NCBI RefSeq assembly: GCF_036492835.1
Contig: NZ_AP025314.1
Location: 3,948,010-4,012,009 of the forward strand
Reading direction: 5' to 3'
Length of the DNA: 64,000 nucleotides
From: Fulvitalea axinellae
GTDB taxonomy: Bacteria > Bacteroidota > Bacteroidia > Cytophagales > Cyclobacteriaceae
Below are positions 53,901-61,837 of the stretch, piece after piece (within the stretch, counting starts at the first letter, position 1; every line of letters begins with the position of its first letter). A program made the position numbers and the translations under genes. A model generated the notes under the pieces. It was not told where the DNA came from. It saw only the letters and a program-made list of their open reading frames with translations, and did not search any database.

Positions 53901-54075
53901 CCTCAGGCGAGCGTTCGCCGGCCTTCAGCTCTATAAACAGTTTCGGACTTTCCATGTCCGGAAACAGGTCGATGCCCAGTTTGCCGAAGGAGATGGTACC
54001 CAAGAGCAACACCGCCAACACCAGCATCAGGACCGTGACCGGATATCGGACCGAAAAACTCGTAAGTTTCTTCAT
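50947..54075 (-). CDS. RND efflux transporter permease (AcrB-like)
   Basis: A 1042-residue inner-membrane pump of the hydrophobe/amphiphile or heavy-metal RND type. N-terminus MKKLTSFSVRYPVTVLMLVLAV is typical, with two periplasmic loops and 12 helices. The TM4 relay reads GMLVDNAIVVMENIF (Asp411), the variant with Asn after the first Asp common in Bacteroidota. It lies 69 bases after the adaptor gene and 37 before the RND-ABC fusion. The two RND proteins could form a mixed trimer, by analogy with MdtB/MdtC, or separate pumps sharing adaptor and channel; this is inferred. Confidence 0.94.
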   Translation of the reverse strand: MKKLTSFSVRYPVTVLMLVLAVLLLGTISFGKLGIDLFPDMESPKLFIELKAGERSPEEIERQFVTNLEGIALQQRDVSEVYSVCRVGSSRITVQYNWGKDMDEAFLDLQRAITPIQAQNATTIEELSVTRHSPNEKAVMLFALTHPGVEDTDEIRRVAENYIRNELIRAEGVADVRLIGKETRELIVEADPYLMEAHGVTASQINSKIQEYNRSVSGGSIVETGTKYTVKGVSLLESPEAFGDIILKMVESKVGQETQGEPVPVFLREVAKIRYENSQPDNIARVNGRRCIGMAVYKEPGFNTVKAVENVNTGLDKIKDALPGYNFTQVYDQGAFIQSAIGEVKESALVGIVLAVIVLFVFLRRVGVTMIISVAIPVSIVATFNLMYFNGLTLNIMTLGGLALGAGMLVDNAIVVMENIFRHIESGKTIKQSAIDGTAEIGGAITASTLTTIVVFLPIVYLHGASGELFKDQAWTVAFSLLSSLAVAILLIPMLVSTFFKDKKQEASKKAEEKSVKFSGYGRFLDGVLRVRTGVLIGAIALVALGFVLVPIVGSEYVPSSDSNTLTVKVTLPESSPLLSTDRVIQNFESVAREHFKDSLEVFYTQTGPVDIDASDESAVFASENTAEIKLKLKPEVELSMETVVDFTRSFFSGNKEIKLDFIRDETALNSTLGDEEAPLVVEVIGSETGPIMDLAKAVMDTMTRMDDVYNVKNVTEGGAKQVDVTIDKVRAGIYGVTVEQIVSQLKGRLLGEDAGKFEYEGEMKEIRVKMPDTYLTELRDIPVQVGEKYFRLSDVASVSISDSPKEVLRRNQNKIGKITAHVKDGKPFDHVVLGLEEKLSQLPLPQGYRVKVTGQEEQRKESVDMLTFALILSVILVYMVMASQFESLVHPFTILLTIPLAAVGSILTFFFIGEPLNIMAYIGIIMLAGIAVNDSIILVDAINQRKAEGYPLRKAIVLAGEQRIRPIVMTSLTTILALLPMVFGFGDGAELRAPMAWAVIGGLVTSTLLTLVVIPCVYEVFDTWVTALMGKKQQEPEQELV

Positions 54076-54144
54076 AATTCAAACTTATGTAATGAGGCGC
54101 CGGCCACTGCGTAACCGAAGCCTTATCGTTCAAAAAAACGGCCC

Positions 54145-55212
54145 TTATTGCAGGACTTTCACTTTTGCCTCATTGCCCAAAGTCTCGAATCCTTTGGTCA
54201 CCATCCGGTCTCCTTTGCTCAGGCCGGCTTTCACTTCCACAAAGTCCTTGTTTTGGATACCCAATCTCAAGCGACGCTCTTTGGCGCGGGTTTTCTCAAC
54301 CACAAACACAGACTTGCCATGTCGGCGGGCGAGCAGGTAGTCTTTCGGCACAACGACAACACTGTCGGCGCGGGCCACTTCGATGTTGGCTTGCACGAAC
54401 ATACCCGGACGAAGAAGCATTCCGCTGTTCTCGATCGTGATCTTGCTTTTGAACGTTCGCGTAGTCTCGTCAATGGAAGGCGATATTTCACGCACTTCGC
54501 CTTTCAGCGTATCGTCGGGCAAGTTGTGGTTAGTCACCAACACCTGCTGACCCGATTTCAGATCCATAAAATCCTTGGCCGGCAATTTCACTTCCAACAG
54601 CAGCTGTTTGTAACTCATGACAGTGGCCAATGCCTCGCCGTTTTTGACTTTCACTCCGTTGGAAAAATATGGTAAATCCGTGATCACGCCGTCAAACGGA
54701 GCTTTGATCAGCATCTTGTCCATCTTGATTTTCGAATCTTCGAAAGCGTAAGTAGCGTCGATATAGCTTTTTTCGGAATTGCGCATATCGCGTAGCGTCA
54801 CGCCCCCTTTTTCGTAAAGCTTCTTCTGCTTTTCAAGCTCCTGCTTGTTAATGTCGAGGCTGAGTTTGCTGGATTCGAAACGGATTCCGTTTTCGTACTC
54901 TTTGTCCTCAAGCTTAATGATCACCTCTCCTTTCCTAACCTTGTCGCCCAAAGCGTAAGGACGTCCAGTTTTAGGGTTTCTTCTCAAACGATAAGCTCCC
55001 GCCATCTCCGAGGCGAGTTCCACTTTGCCTTTGGGCTGAACGGTTCCGGAAGCTTCCACAAACTTGCTGATAGATCCGAGCCTAAGATCGGTTACGGATA
55101 CAGGCACAGGGATTTCTTGGCTGGCTCCACCTTGGTGTTTTTTGCAGGAACCGAAGCCTAGCGCCGTCCCGACTACAAGCGCTCCAAAAAGAATTTTGTT
55201 GATATATTTCAT
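54145..55212 (-). CDS. RND periplasmic adaptor (membrane-fusion) lipoprotein
   Basis: A 355-residue adaptor linking the RND pump to the outer-membrane channel. The ATG at 55212 gives MKYINKILFGALVVGTALGFGSC, a lipoprotein signal with Cys23; the TTG upstream at 55230 is less likely. Lipoyl halves (VEASGTVQPKGKVELASEM ... GDKVRKGEVIIKLED; IKAPFDGVITDLPYFSNGVKVKNGE) flank a coiled hairpin (about 90-140). Barrel and membrane-proximal domains follow. It lies 19 bases after the TolC-like gene and 69 before the RND gene, consistent with one tripartite pump. Confidence 0.93.
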   Translation of the reverse strand: MKYINKILFGALVVGTALGFGSCKKHQGGASQEIPVPVSVTDLRLGSISKFVEASGTVQPKGKVELASEMAGAYRLRRNPKTGRPYALGDKVRKGEVIIKLEDKEYENGIRFESSKLSLDINKQELEKQKKLYEKGGVTLRDMRNSEKSYIDATYAFEDSKIKMDKMLIKAPFDGVITDLPYFSNGVKVKNGEALATVMSYKQLLLEVKLPAKDFMDLKSGQQVLVTNHNLPDDTLKGEVREISPSIDETTRTFKSKITIENSGMLLRPGMFVQANIEVARADSVVVVPKDYLLARRHGKSVFVVEKTRAKERRLRLGIQNKDFVEVKAGLSKGDRMVTKGFETLGNEAKVKVLQ

Positions 55213-55231
55213 TACACAAGTCTTTTTCAAA

Positions 55232-56809
55232 TTAATACATTCCGCGAAGTCCCTTCAGCTCTTTCTTTTCCGCCATATTTTGGGGAATGCTAGAAGCATT
55301 CTTTTCAAAATCCCAAAGCGTCAGAAGCTTGACATTGAGGAGTTCCACTTTGTAGTCAATCAGCGTTTTGGTGATGTTCGTCTTGGCGTCGGAAAGCTGT
55401 TTTTGGTAACGATTCAGGTCTATACTCGTCAAATCGCCATTTTTGTAACGTTCCAAGTTGATCTCGTATGTGAGTTCAGCATTTTTGAGGTTCTGCTGGT
55501 CGATTTCCACTTGGCGGAGCAAGTTGTCCAGCTGGCGTAACGCTTTGCGGACGTTGATCTGGATATTGATTCGCTGATCTGAGATATCAATTTCCTTATT
55601 CTTTATTTGGAGTTGCGAAGCTTTCACTCTCGCTTTACGCGCTCCCCAATCCCAAATCGGTACTGAAAGCGAAACGCTGTAAAGCTGATCGCGAACAGGG
55701 TTGCTATAAACGTCTTGCAGTAATTCGTCATTACCCGAAAGTCCGAAACGAGCGGAAAGCTGACCGTTCAAGTCGCCTTGGTTTTTAGTCTGGATCAGAT
55801 CAAAACGGGCATTTTGCATATCGATATCCAACTGCCTCAATTCGAAACGTTGGTCAAGGCCTTTCTGAATAGCGAATTCGGGATCGATCTCCACTGGAGA
55901 CATCTGAACTTTTTCCAAAATCAGAATATCCTCGTACACTGAAATCCCCAACAACTGCTTAAACGAGTCTTTGGTATTTTCCAGATTAATCTGGGCGTTA
56001 TATAAGCCCTGTTTAGTCTGCAAAAGGTTCAGCTCCGCCTGATAAAGCTCCTCCTTTGCGGCAAGCCCCGCTTCCACCTTATTTTTGATAATATCGTAGC
56101 TGGCCTGCTGATTTTTGAGTTCCTCTTCCTTTACCTCCACGTTGTTTTGGTTAGTATAAAGGTTATAGAAACTCGTCGTCACATCGCGCTCCACATTCAT
56201 ACGGCTGAGGTAATAATTCATCTCCGCCCGCTCATACTCATACTCCAGCTGGATAAGCTCCATCCGGGTTTTGTTATAAGTAAACAAAGGCTGGTTCAGC
56301 TCCAGATAGACATTGTTTCTGTACGACTCATTGATATTCGGCTTACTACCCGCATCACCCGGCGCTCCCGTACTGTTATTGTTAAACTGTTCCGAAACGT
56401 TCTTGGTCCATCTGAAACGGTCAACCAACGATACCGTACCCCCTGTAAATACAATTGGTTGAGAAGCCCTGAAGCTACCGTCCGATTGATAATTCTCCAC
56501 CGTGAAATATTGGGAGAAAGACTGGTTCAATTGGTTCTGGTTCGAGTAAGTGAAAGGAGTCAGATCCAAGCTAAACTGAGTCTTCAACGACGCCTTCTGG
56601 GCCTTGAGCCTTTCGGCGCTGATCTCCTTGCTGATTTCCGTTTTCTTTAGCCTCGGACTGTTCTCAAAGGCCACTTCTAACGCTTGTTCAAGGTTCAATA
56701 CACGCTGGGCATGCACATTTCCCGAAAGCGCAAGGCCAAACGCAACCACGAGCGCCAAGCGGACGACTCGCTCCCTAAATAAATTCCCTTTTCCAAAAAA
56801 CTTTAACAT
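55232..56809 (-). CDS. TolC-family outer-membrane channel
   Basis: A 525-residue trimeric channel subunit. The ATG at 56809 gives a basic N-region and a signal peptide ending SGNVHAQ; the frame upstream to a TTG at 56866 looks non-coding. Two OEP repeats are visible: the first from LEQALEVAFENSP (about 35) with long helices to about 250, the second from DPEFAIQKGLDQRFELRQLDIDMQNARFDL with matching helices and AELTYEINLERYKNGDLTSIDLNRYQKQL. It provides the exit duct for the adaptor and pumps. It follows the permease-peptidase gene by 60 bases. Confidence 0.93.
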   Translation of the reverse strand: MLKFFGKGNLFRERVVRLALVVAFGLALSGNVHAQRVLNLEQALEVAFENSPRLKKTEISKEISAERLKAQKASLKTQFSLDLTPFTYSNQNQLNQSFSQYFTVENYQSDGSFRASQPIVFTGGTVSLVDRFRWTKNVSEQFNNNSTGAPGDAGSKPNINESYRNNVYLELNQPLFTYNKTRMELIQLEYEYERAEMNYYLSRMNVERDVTTSFYNLYTNQNNVEVKEEELKNQQASYDIIKNKVEAGLAAKEELYQAELNLLQTKQGLYNAQINLENTKDSFKQLLGISVYEDILILEKVQMSPVEIDPEFAIQKGLDQRFELRQLDIDMQNARFDLIQTKNQGDLNGQLSARFGLSGNDELLQDVYSNPVRDQLYSVSLSVPIWDWGARKARVKASQLQIKNKEIDISDQRINIQINVRKALRQLDNLLRQVEIDQQNLKNAELTYEINLERYKNGDLTSIDLNRYQKQLSDAKTNITKTLIDYKVELLNVKLLTLWDFEKNASSIPQNMAEKKELKGLRGMY

Positions 56810-56869
56810 ATTGGCTTTATTAGATTTTCCCTTTTTGTGCAAAACTTCAATAAAAATCACCCGCAACCA

Positions 56870-59800
56870 TCAATCTGACTTGATCCATTTGATTGCGTCG
56901 GCCACCACATAATTGGCCGTCGTGCGGTTGGTCAGCGTCACTTTCGCTTTCCCTTTTTCAAAATAAAAAACTCCCAAACTACGCCATTCCGAGCCGTGTT
57001 TAGGCATATCGACTTCCACATCATCGGAACCCTCGCTATGCCCAACAGCGTAAGTCTGCGTCTCTTTCTCCCTCTTTTTCGGTTTATTTCTACGCCACCA
57101 CTTCTTGACCGAATGGCAGAAGGCGAAAACTTCGTAATACCCCTCTTCCGGAATATCCTGTTCCCAAACAGCCCGTTTCTCTCCGTAACCCGGCCTCGTG
57201 TACTCCGCCGAGCGGACAATGTTCCCATAGCAGTCATTGTTCACGAAAGCCCTCCAACGGTTCGGCAAGCTCCAAATCCTGAGTCCGCTATATTTGTCGT
57301 CGAGTTTTACCTGTCTGTCGTCAACCCAAGCTTTCAAAACGCCCCTGGATACGGAATCCGCCTCTACGTGAAAGCCCTCATCCTCATTATCCACAATCAA
57401 CTCCCCATGCTTGTCCAAAGGTTTGTACGGCCCTAACTCCTCCAAACCTTCGAAGGCTTTCCAACTGTTTCGCTTGTCTGGCTTTCCGTCGAGATTGACC
57501 AACCTTTTGGCAGGCAGGTTCTGAGAGATGAGCGCGTTTATCGAGACGTTCGAGAATTTTTCATCCGAAACAATTCCAATCCGAACCATTCTGTTGCCTA
57601 AAATTTCGAAGGCTTTGGAAATCGGCTCATCGTTTCCGCCTCCACGGCCACCACGGCCGCGACCACGTCTATGACCACCAAGCTCTACGGTGACCAAGCC
57701 TGTGGCATTTTCTTTATTGGCAATGGTAAGGACTAACTGAAAACGGGTAGCGTCGTCTTCTTTAAACCTGAAGACTTCATAATTTCTTAGCTCAAAAGCC
57801 GGCAACTGTTTTGCGTCAAGCAAAGCTTGTAGATAAGGTTCTATATCGATTCCCTCTTCCTTGACCAAAGTAGCTTTCAACTCCTCAAGGTCAAACTGCC
57901 GGAATAAGTTCTCGTCCAATACGCTGTCCAGATAGTTTTCAAAACGCTCTTCGCCCATTTTATAAGAAACCAGTCCGAAAAGATAGCCGCCTTTGGCCGC
58001 TACCAGATCCCGCAAAAGTCCGTGCTGGGCGGTATCTTCCATAATCTGCGCCATTGACTTATGCTGGAGCGCCATATTTACGCGGTCTTCTTTTGAGAGT
58101 CCACCTCCCCACCAACGGTGTCGGTCGCTTCCTCCGGCTTTTTTACCGTTTTTGAGGTACGATTCCATGGCCATGTCCATAAAAGACCATTCGTCCGATT
58201 TCAGATAATTCGAGAAGGAATAATAGTTCTTAAAAATCGTCTCGCGTCCGTTCCAATCGTTCCAACGGACAAGGCTATGGGCAACTTGGTTCAAAACATC
58301 CAACTGCCTATCCTTCGGCGATTGGCTTTTATTTCTGTTCTTTGTCCAATAGAAACGGCTCCTGATGTTCGCAAAATAATACGCCGCGCCTTTTTCCCTG
58401 TAGTAAAACATTTCGGGTTGCATAGCGGCCTCCGGCTCCCTATCCGAAAGCTGGATCGGTACCTCCACCAAATTAAAGCGGGCGTAAGGATATATTCTGT
58501 CCGAAGAGCTCTCAAACTTTTCGCGTACTTCGTCAAACTTTTCGCCAACCGCTTTCGAGTCCAGAGAATCGAAATAATGCGTAAAAGTGTCGTGGCCTTT
58601 GAATACGGCCAAGCGGTATTCGAGATCCTCCGTTTTTACGGATTTCATCTCATAATCACCAATCGCCAATGAAATGACCGGCAGAGGATCCTCATGAACA
58701 AACTTGTAAACGCCGTCTTTTTCCGTCATCTCGCCTTGGGATATTGGCGTAAGGCCCGACAATGGAGTCACATTCAACGTAAACCAAGTGAAGTTCCGCT
58801 CCTTACCGAAACCACCGAATTCGGAATAGCCGGCCCCAGGTTGCGGATACCAATTCACTTTGGGCAAAAGCAAAGCGTAATTGTCCTTTAGGAAAACCCT
58901 ACCACGTTCCATTTTGGCCATATCCCAGATGTCTTGGGTCTTGTGATTACCGTAATCGGCCAAACCTCCCGAGTAGCGGATTTTCACAATAATCGACTGC
59001 TCAGGCGACAACGGTTTTTCAGGCACTATCAACAGCAAATGTCCTTTTCTAGTAAAAGTCACGTTCTGTTTCTTTGCCCAAAGCGAATCAATATTCAAGG
59101 CCGGATTCAAACGCATCACCAAAGTGTCAGCCACTTCTCCGGAAATATTTTTCAATTTCAGCCCGGCATCAACATCAATCGTACCTCCAGCTTTTTGGCT
59201 CAGCTTCAAATCGCATTGCGACATACTGAGTTCCGGGGCGTCGGCGTATTGTTCTTTTAACTGCCCGATTTCTTTGGCCAACCGCTTAGTTTCTTTTTCT
59301 CCTTCCAGAACCTTCCAAGCCGAAAACCCACCGAAACCCAATCCCAAAATTCCCGTGGTCAGGCAAAACATTCTCAACGGCCTAGATTGCCACGGGCGGT
59401 CAATCAGCGCTACGGTAAACAAAACGAAAGAGATTCCGGCGCTCAGGTACGGCGCCCGCATCCAAAGCATCTTGTCAAATTCTATAAAACCTACGATTTC
59501 CGAAGGCATATTGGCGTGCCAGAACGCTGTAAAGTCGAGTATCGGATGGAAATCGTATAGGTAAAAAACGGATACGGCTCCGTAAGCGAGCAAGACAACA
59601 AAAGTCAACGCTTGGTTTTTAAGCATTGACATGACCACAAAGGACAAGCCCGTAACAAAAAGCAATGGAGGAATGCCAAAAATAAAGAAGCTTATCAAAT
59701 AATCGCGTACATCCAAAGTCAGATACGGATTGAATCCCACAATGGCTCCGATAACCGTAAGCGCTAACAGATTGAATAACGAAAACAGAGAAACAATACT

Positions 59801-60145
59801 CAGCAGTTTGCCCAACACGTAATCTCCGTTCGACATTGGCCTTGCATAAATCACTACAGTGGTATCCAGCTTTTTGTCACGTTTCAAAAAGTCCGAGGCC
59901 AGAAAAACGGTCATTACGACTTCTATCATATTGAGCAACGTGATACTAAAGTAAGGAACAGCTCCCGACATGGCTATCATCGGCCAGTAACCATTTCCGC
60001 TATTATCAAAAACCCCCGTCATGCCCAAGCTATTGATAGTGCAGATAATTAACACCAAAAGGGAGAATATCCGGAAGAACCACCCACGGTAAAGTACCCT
60101 AAACTCGTACTTGGAAATCGTCAGTATATTTCGCAACGACAACAT
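56870..60145 (-). CDS. ABC-2 permease fused to degenerate M1-peptidase and golvesin-like domains
   Basis: A 1091-residue protein. Residues 1-280 contain about seven membrane helices of the ABC-2 type (YARPMSNGDYVLGKLLS, a typical cytosolic loop). A helix at 281-300 leads to an M1-aminopeptidase-like region (about 300-790). Its zinc motif is degenerate: the usual HExxH is N619-Q-V-A-H623, and the GAMEN-type exopeptidase motif is A574-M-Q-P577, so peptidase activity is unlikely. A Gly/Arg-rich linker sits at about 824-837. The end (about 980-1091; VTLTNRTTANYVVADAIKWIK) matches golvesin/xanthan-lyase carbohydrate-binding-like domains. ABC permease-M1 fusions are known in Bacteroidota; the M1 decay and golvesin tail are the odd features. 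Confidence 0.85.
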   Translation of the reverse strand: MLSLRNILTISKYEFRVLYRGWFFRIFSLLVLIICTINSLGMTGVFDNSGNGYWPMIAMSGAVPYFSITLLNMIEVVMTVFLASDFLKRDKKLDTTVVIYARPMSNGDYVLGKLLSIVSLFSLFNLLALTVIGAIVGFNPYLTLDVRDYLISFFIFGIPPLLFVTGLSFVVMSMLKNQALTFVVLLAYGAVSVFYLYDFHPILDFTAFWHANMPSEIVGFIEFDKMLWMRAPYLSAGISFVLFTVALIDRPWQSRPLRMFCLTTGILGLGFGGFSAWKVLEGEKETKRLAKEIGQLKEQYADAPELSMSQCDLKLSQKAGGTIDVDAGLKLKNISGEVADTLVMRLNPALNIDSLWAKKQNVTFTRKGHLLLIVPEKPLSPEQSIIVKIRYSGGLADYGNHKTQDIWDMAKMERGRVFLKDNYALLLPKVNWYPQPGAGYSEFGGFGKERNFTWFTLNVTPLSGLTPISQGEMTEKDGVYKFVHEDPLPVISLAIGDYEMKSVKTEDLEYRLAVFKGHDTFTHYFDSLDSKAVGEKFDEVREKFESSSDRIYPYARFNLVEVPIQLSDREPEAAMQPEMFYYREKGAAYYFANIRSRFYWTKNRNKSQSPKDRQLDVLNQVAHSLVRWNDWNGRETIFKNYYSFSNYLKSDEWSFMDMAMESYLKNGKKAGGSDRHRWWGGGLSKEDRVNMALQHKSMAQIMEDTAQHGLLRDLVAAKGGYLFGLVSYKMGEERFENYLDSVLDENLFRQFDLEELKATLVKEEGIDIEPYLQALLDAKQLPAFELRNYEVFRFKEDDATRFQLVLTIANKENATGLVTVELGGHRRGRGRGGRGGGNDEPISKAFEILGNRMVRIGIVSDEKFSNVSINALISQNLPAKRLVNLDGKPDKRNSWKAFEGLEELGPYKPLDKHGELIVDNEDEGFHVEADSVSRGVLKAWVDDRQVKLDDKYSGLRIWSLPNRWRAFVNNDCYGNIVRSAEYTRPGYGEKRAVWEQDIPEEGYYEVFAFCHSVKKWWRRNKPKKREKETQTYAVGHSEGSDDVEVDMPKHGSEWRSLGVFYFEKGKAKVTLTNRTTANYVVADAIKWIKSD

Positions 60146-60190
60146 ATGCCTTTTATCGATTTATCAGCCAAAAAAGAAAAAAACTCAAGA

Positions 60191-61090
60191 TCAGACACCG
60201 GCGATTACACCGTCCCTCATCCCGAATTCCGTAAAATATACGTAAGCGTGCTCAAGGTTGGGCTCGATAGCCTCGCCTTTAAAATTGCCGAGATCTTCGG
60301 CCACCACTTCCACTAGCCAGCAGTCTTCGTCAGGAATAGTGGCGATAACGTGCATTTCGTTTTTCACTTTATCCAAATCATCGTAAGCCACCTTCATTCG
60401 CCAGACACTTCCTTTGGCCAAATCCAAAAAGCCTTTCGGAGAACCTTTATATCTTACTTGGCCCAAATTCAGCAAGGCCATGTCTTTACAGCTACTGGAA
60501 ATATCACCCACAATATGGGTGGAAAGGATAATCACCACCTCTTTACGGCTCAAGTTGGTCAGCAAATTCCGAAAACGAATCCTTTCGTCAGGGTCAAGGC
60601 CCGTGGTGGGCTCGTCCACAATCACTACTCTCGGGTCGCCGATCAGCGCTTGGGCGATCCCCAGACGACGCTTCATACCGCCGGACAGCTTATTCGCCAG
60701 CCTGTCCCGGACATCGAAAAGGCCGACGGATCTCAACTGCTCGTCAACCGCCTCTCGGCGGGCTCTACGGTTCTTCATTCCCGAAAGGGATGCTGAGTAA
60801 TCCAAAAACTCCCACGCCTTTAGCTTTGCGAAATACCGGAAATCTTGAGGCAGATAGCCCAACATCGTCCGGATTTCCCCTTTGTTTCTTTTCAGGTCAT
60901 AACCGTTTACCTTGACCGTTCCCGAACTGGGATCGGCCAGCGTGACCAATATCCTCATGAGGCTGGATTTGCCCGCGCCATTAGGTCCCAAAAGCCCGAA
61001 CATACCTTCGTCAATCGTAAGGTTTACGTCAGTTAGCGCTTGGTGGCCGTTTTTATAAATCTTGTTCAGGTTTCGGATTTCAATAGGCAT
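60191..61090 (-). CDS. ABC transporter ATP-binding protein, first gene of the operon
   Basis: A 299-residue ATPase. Walker A is GPNGAGKSS (Lys41), the signature LSGGMKRR (135-142), Walker B VVIVDEP with Glu160, and the H-loop His192 (ILSTH). All catalytic residues are intact. The Walker A region EGMFGLLGPNGAGKS and the downstream PDERIRFRNLL strongly resemble the ATPase half of the RND fusion (KERIRFRNLL), so the two are probably duplicates within the locus. It should energise the ABC-2/M1-like permease encoded 45 bases downstream. An extra C-terminal region (about 215-299) is probably regulatory. Confidence 0.94.
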   Translation of the reverse strand: MPIEIRNLNKIYKNGHQALTDVNLTIDEGMFGLLGPNGAGKSSLMRILVTLADPSSGTVKVNGYDLKRNKGEIRTMLGYLPQDFRYFAKLKAWEFLDYSASLSGMKNRRARREAVDEQLRSVGLFDVRDRLANKLSGGMKRRLGIAQALIGDPRVVIVDEPTTGLDPDERIRFRNLLTNLSRKEVVIILSTHIVGDISSSCKDMALLNLGQVRYKGSPKGFLDLAKGSVWRMKVAYDDLDKVKNEMHVIATIPDEDCWLVEVVAEDLGNFKGEAIEPNLEHAYVYFTEFGMRDGVIAGV

Positions 61091-61391
61091 ATCAAACTAA
61101 AAATTTTTGTCCGCTCGGAGAACGGTCCCGAAAATAGACTGTCGTATCGAAAAAGGTCCGAGACAAGTTATCCACCCATTCTGAAAAAAATCTGAATGAA
61201 TTATCGCCCCTACCTTCCTAACGAATAATCTCAATTCTTAATTACGTTAAATCCCCTCTACTTTGTCTTTATTTTTATACAAGCGGCTTATTTTGGTGAA
61301 TAACGCCCCCCTGTTCGGAGAATCGCCTCCCGTACTACGATTCGCTAAATGGATAAAAGTTTAATCGACTAAAAAATATCAACTAAAAAAA
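61091..61391. other. Control region of the RND-ABC operon
   Basis: About 300 bases between the ATPase start and the terminator of the upstream gene, with no gene. It must hold the promoter of the 15.6-kb seven-gene unit. I found no full TAnnTTTG box or convincing operator, only a TAACTTG stretch near 61165 and a loose inverted repeat of CTCGGA. Confidence 0.45.
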
Positions 61392-61407
61392 ACGTCCCGA
61401 AGGACGT
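61392..61407 (-). terminator. Terminator of the 121-aa protein gene
   Basis: A 6-bp stem (ACGTCC / GGACGT) with a 4-base loop is followed on the reverse strand by TTTTTTTTAG. It lies 30 bases after the stop and insulates the RND-ABC operon from upstream transcription. Confidence 0.75.
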
Positions 61408-61437
61408 ATTTCTTTGATTAAAAGACATAATCTAAAA

Positions 61438-61803
61438 TCATAAACTGCCAAACAAACCCGAAGGCAAACGAAAACTTCCGAAGCCCGCGCCCTCCGCTAT
61501 ATTCTCAACACAGTTTTTCAGCTCCGCATAACCAGAAGCTCGCAGACTTTTCTTCAAAGGTTCGCCTTCCGCTATATCGGGGGCTTTGAAAGTGGACACA
61601 TAACGAACGCTCAGGTTAAACGAGCCAACCCCTTTGGCTTCCAACTGAAACCTGACCGAGTAAATGCTCTGCTTTTTGGGGTGCCGTCTCAAAACGGATT
61701 TCAGCGTGACCTTTCTCCGTTCCAAAGTGGAAACCCGCTCCATTTTGACGGATTCGGCCCGAGACGCCAATTTCTTAAGTAGGTAATTATATTCCATTCG
61801 CAT
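61438..61803 (-). CDS. Small protein of unknown function (121 aa)
   Basis: A basic product without signal peptide or membrane helix. It is beta-rich in the middle (QSIYSVRFQLEAKGVGSFNLSVRYVSTF) and ends ELKNCVENIAEGAGFGSFRLPSGLF, loosely recalling the C-terminus of SecB-like chaperones (a Gly-rich turn then LPP-type segment). The match is too weak to name it. It lies 34 bases after the sensor kinase gene on the same strand and is followed by a terminator, so co-transcription with the kinase is plausible. Confidence 0.6.
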   Translation of the reverse strand: MRMEYNYLLKKLASRAESVKMERVSTLERRKVTLKSVLRRHPKKQSIYSVRFQLEAKGVGSFNLSVRYVSTFKAPDIAEGEPLKKSLRASGYAELKNCVENIAEGAGFGSFRLPSGLFGSL

Positions 61804-61837
61804 AAAGTTTTGAGGTTTTCTTACAACCTTTCAAAAC

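Noticed and set aside
52657..54114. 485-codon open frame opposite the RND pump gene
   Set aside because: Antisense to a full-length, motif-complete RND transporter; no domain of its own.
56870..60145. Active aminopeptidase annotation for the permease fusion
   Set aside because: The HExxH and GAMEN-type motifs are both altered (NQVAH, AAMQP), so naming it a functional M1 peptidase would be misleading.
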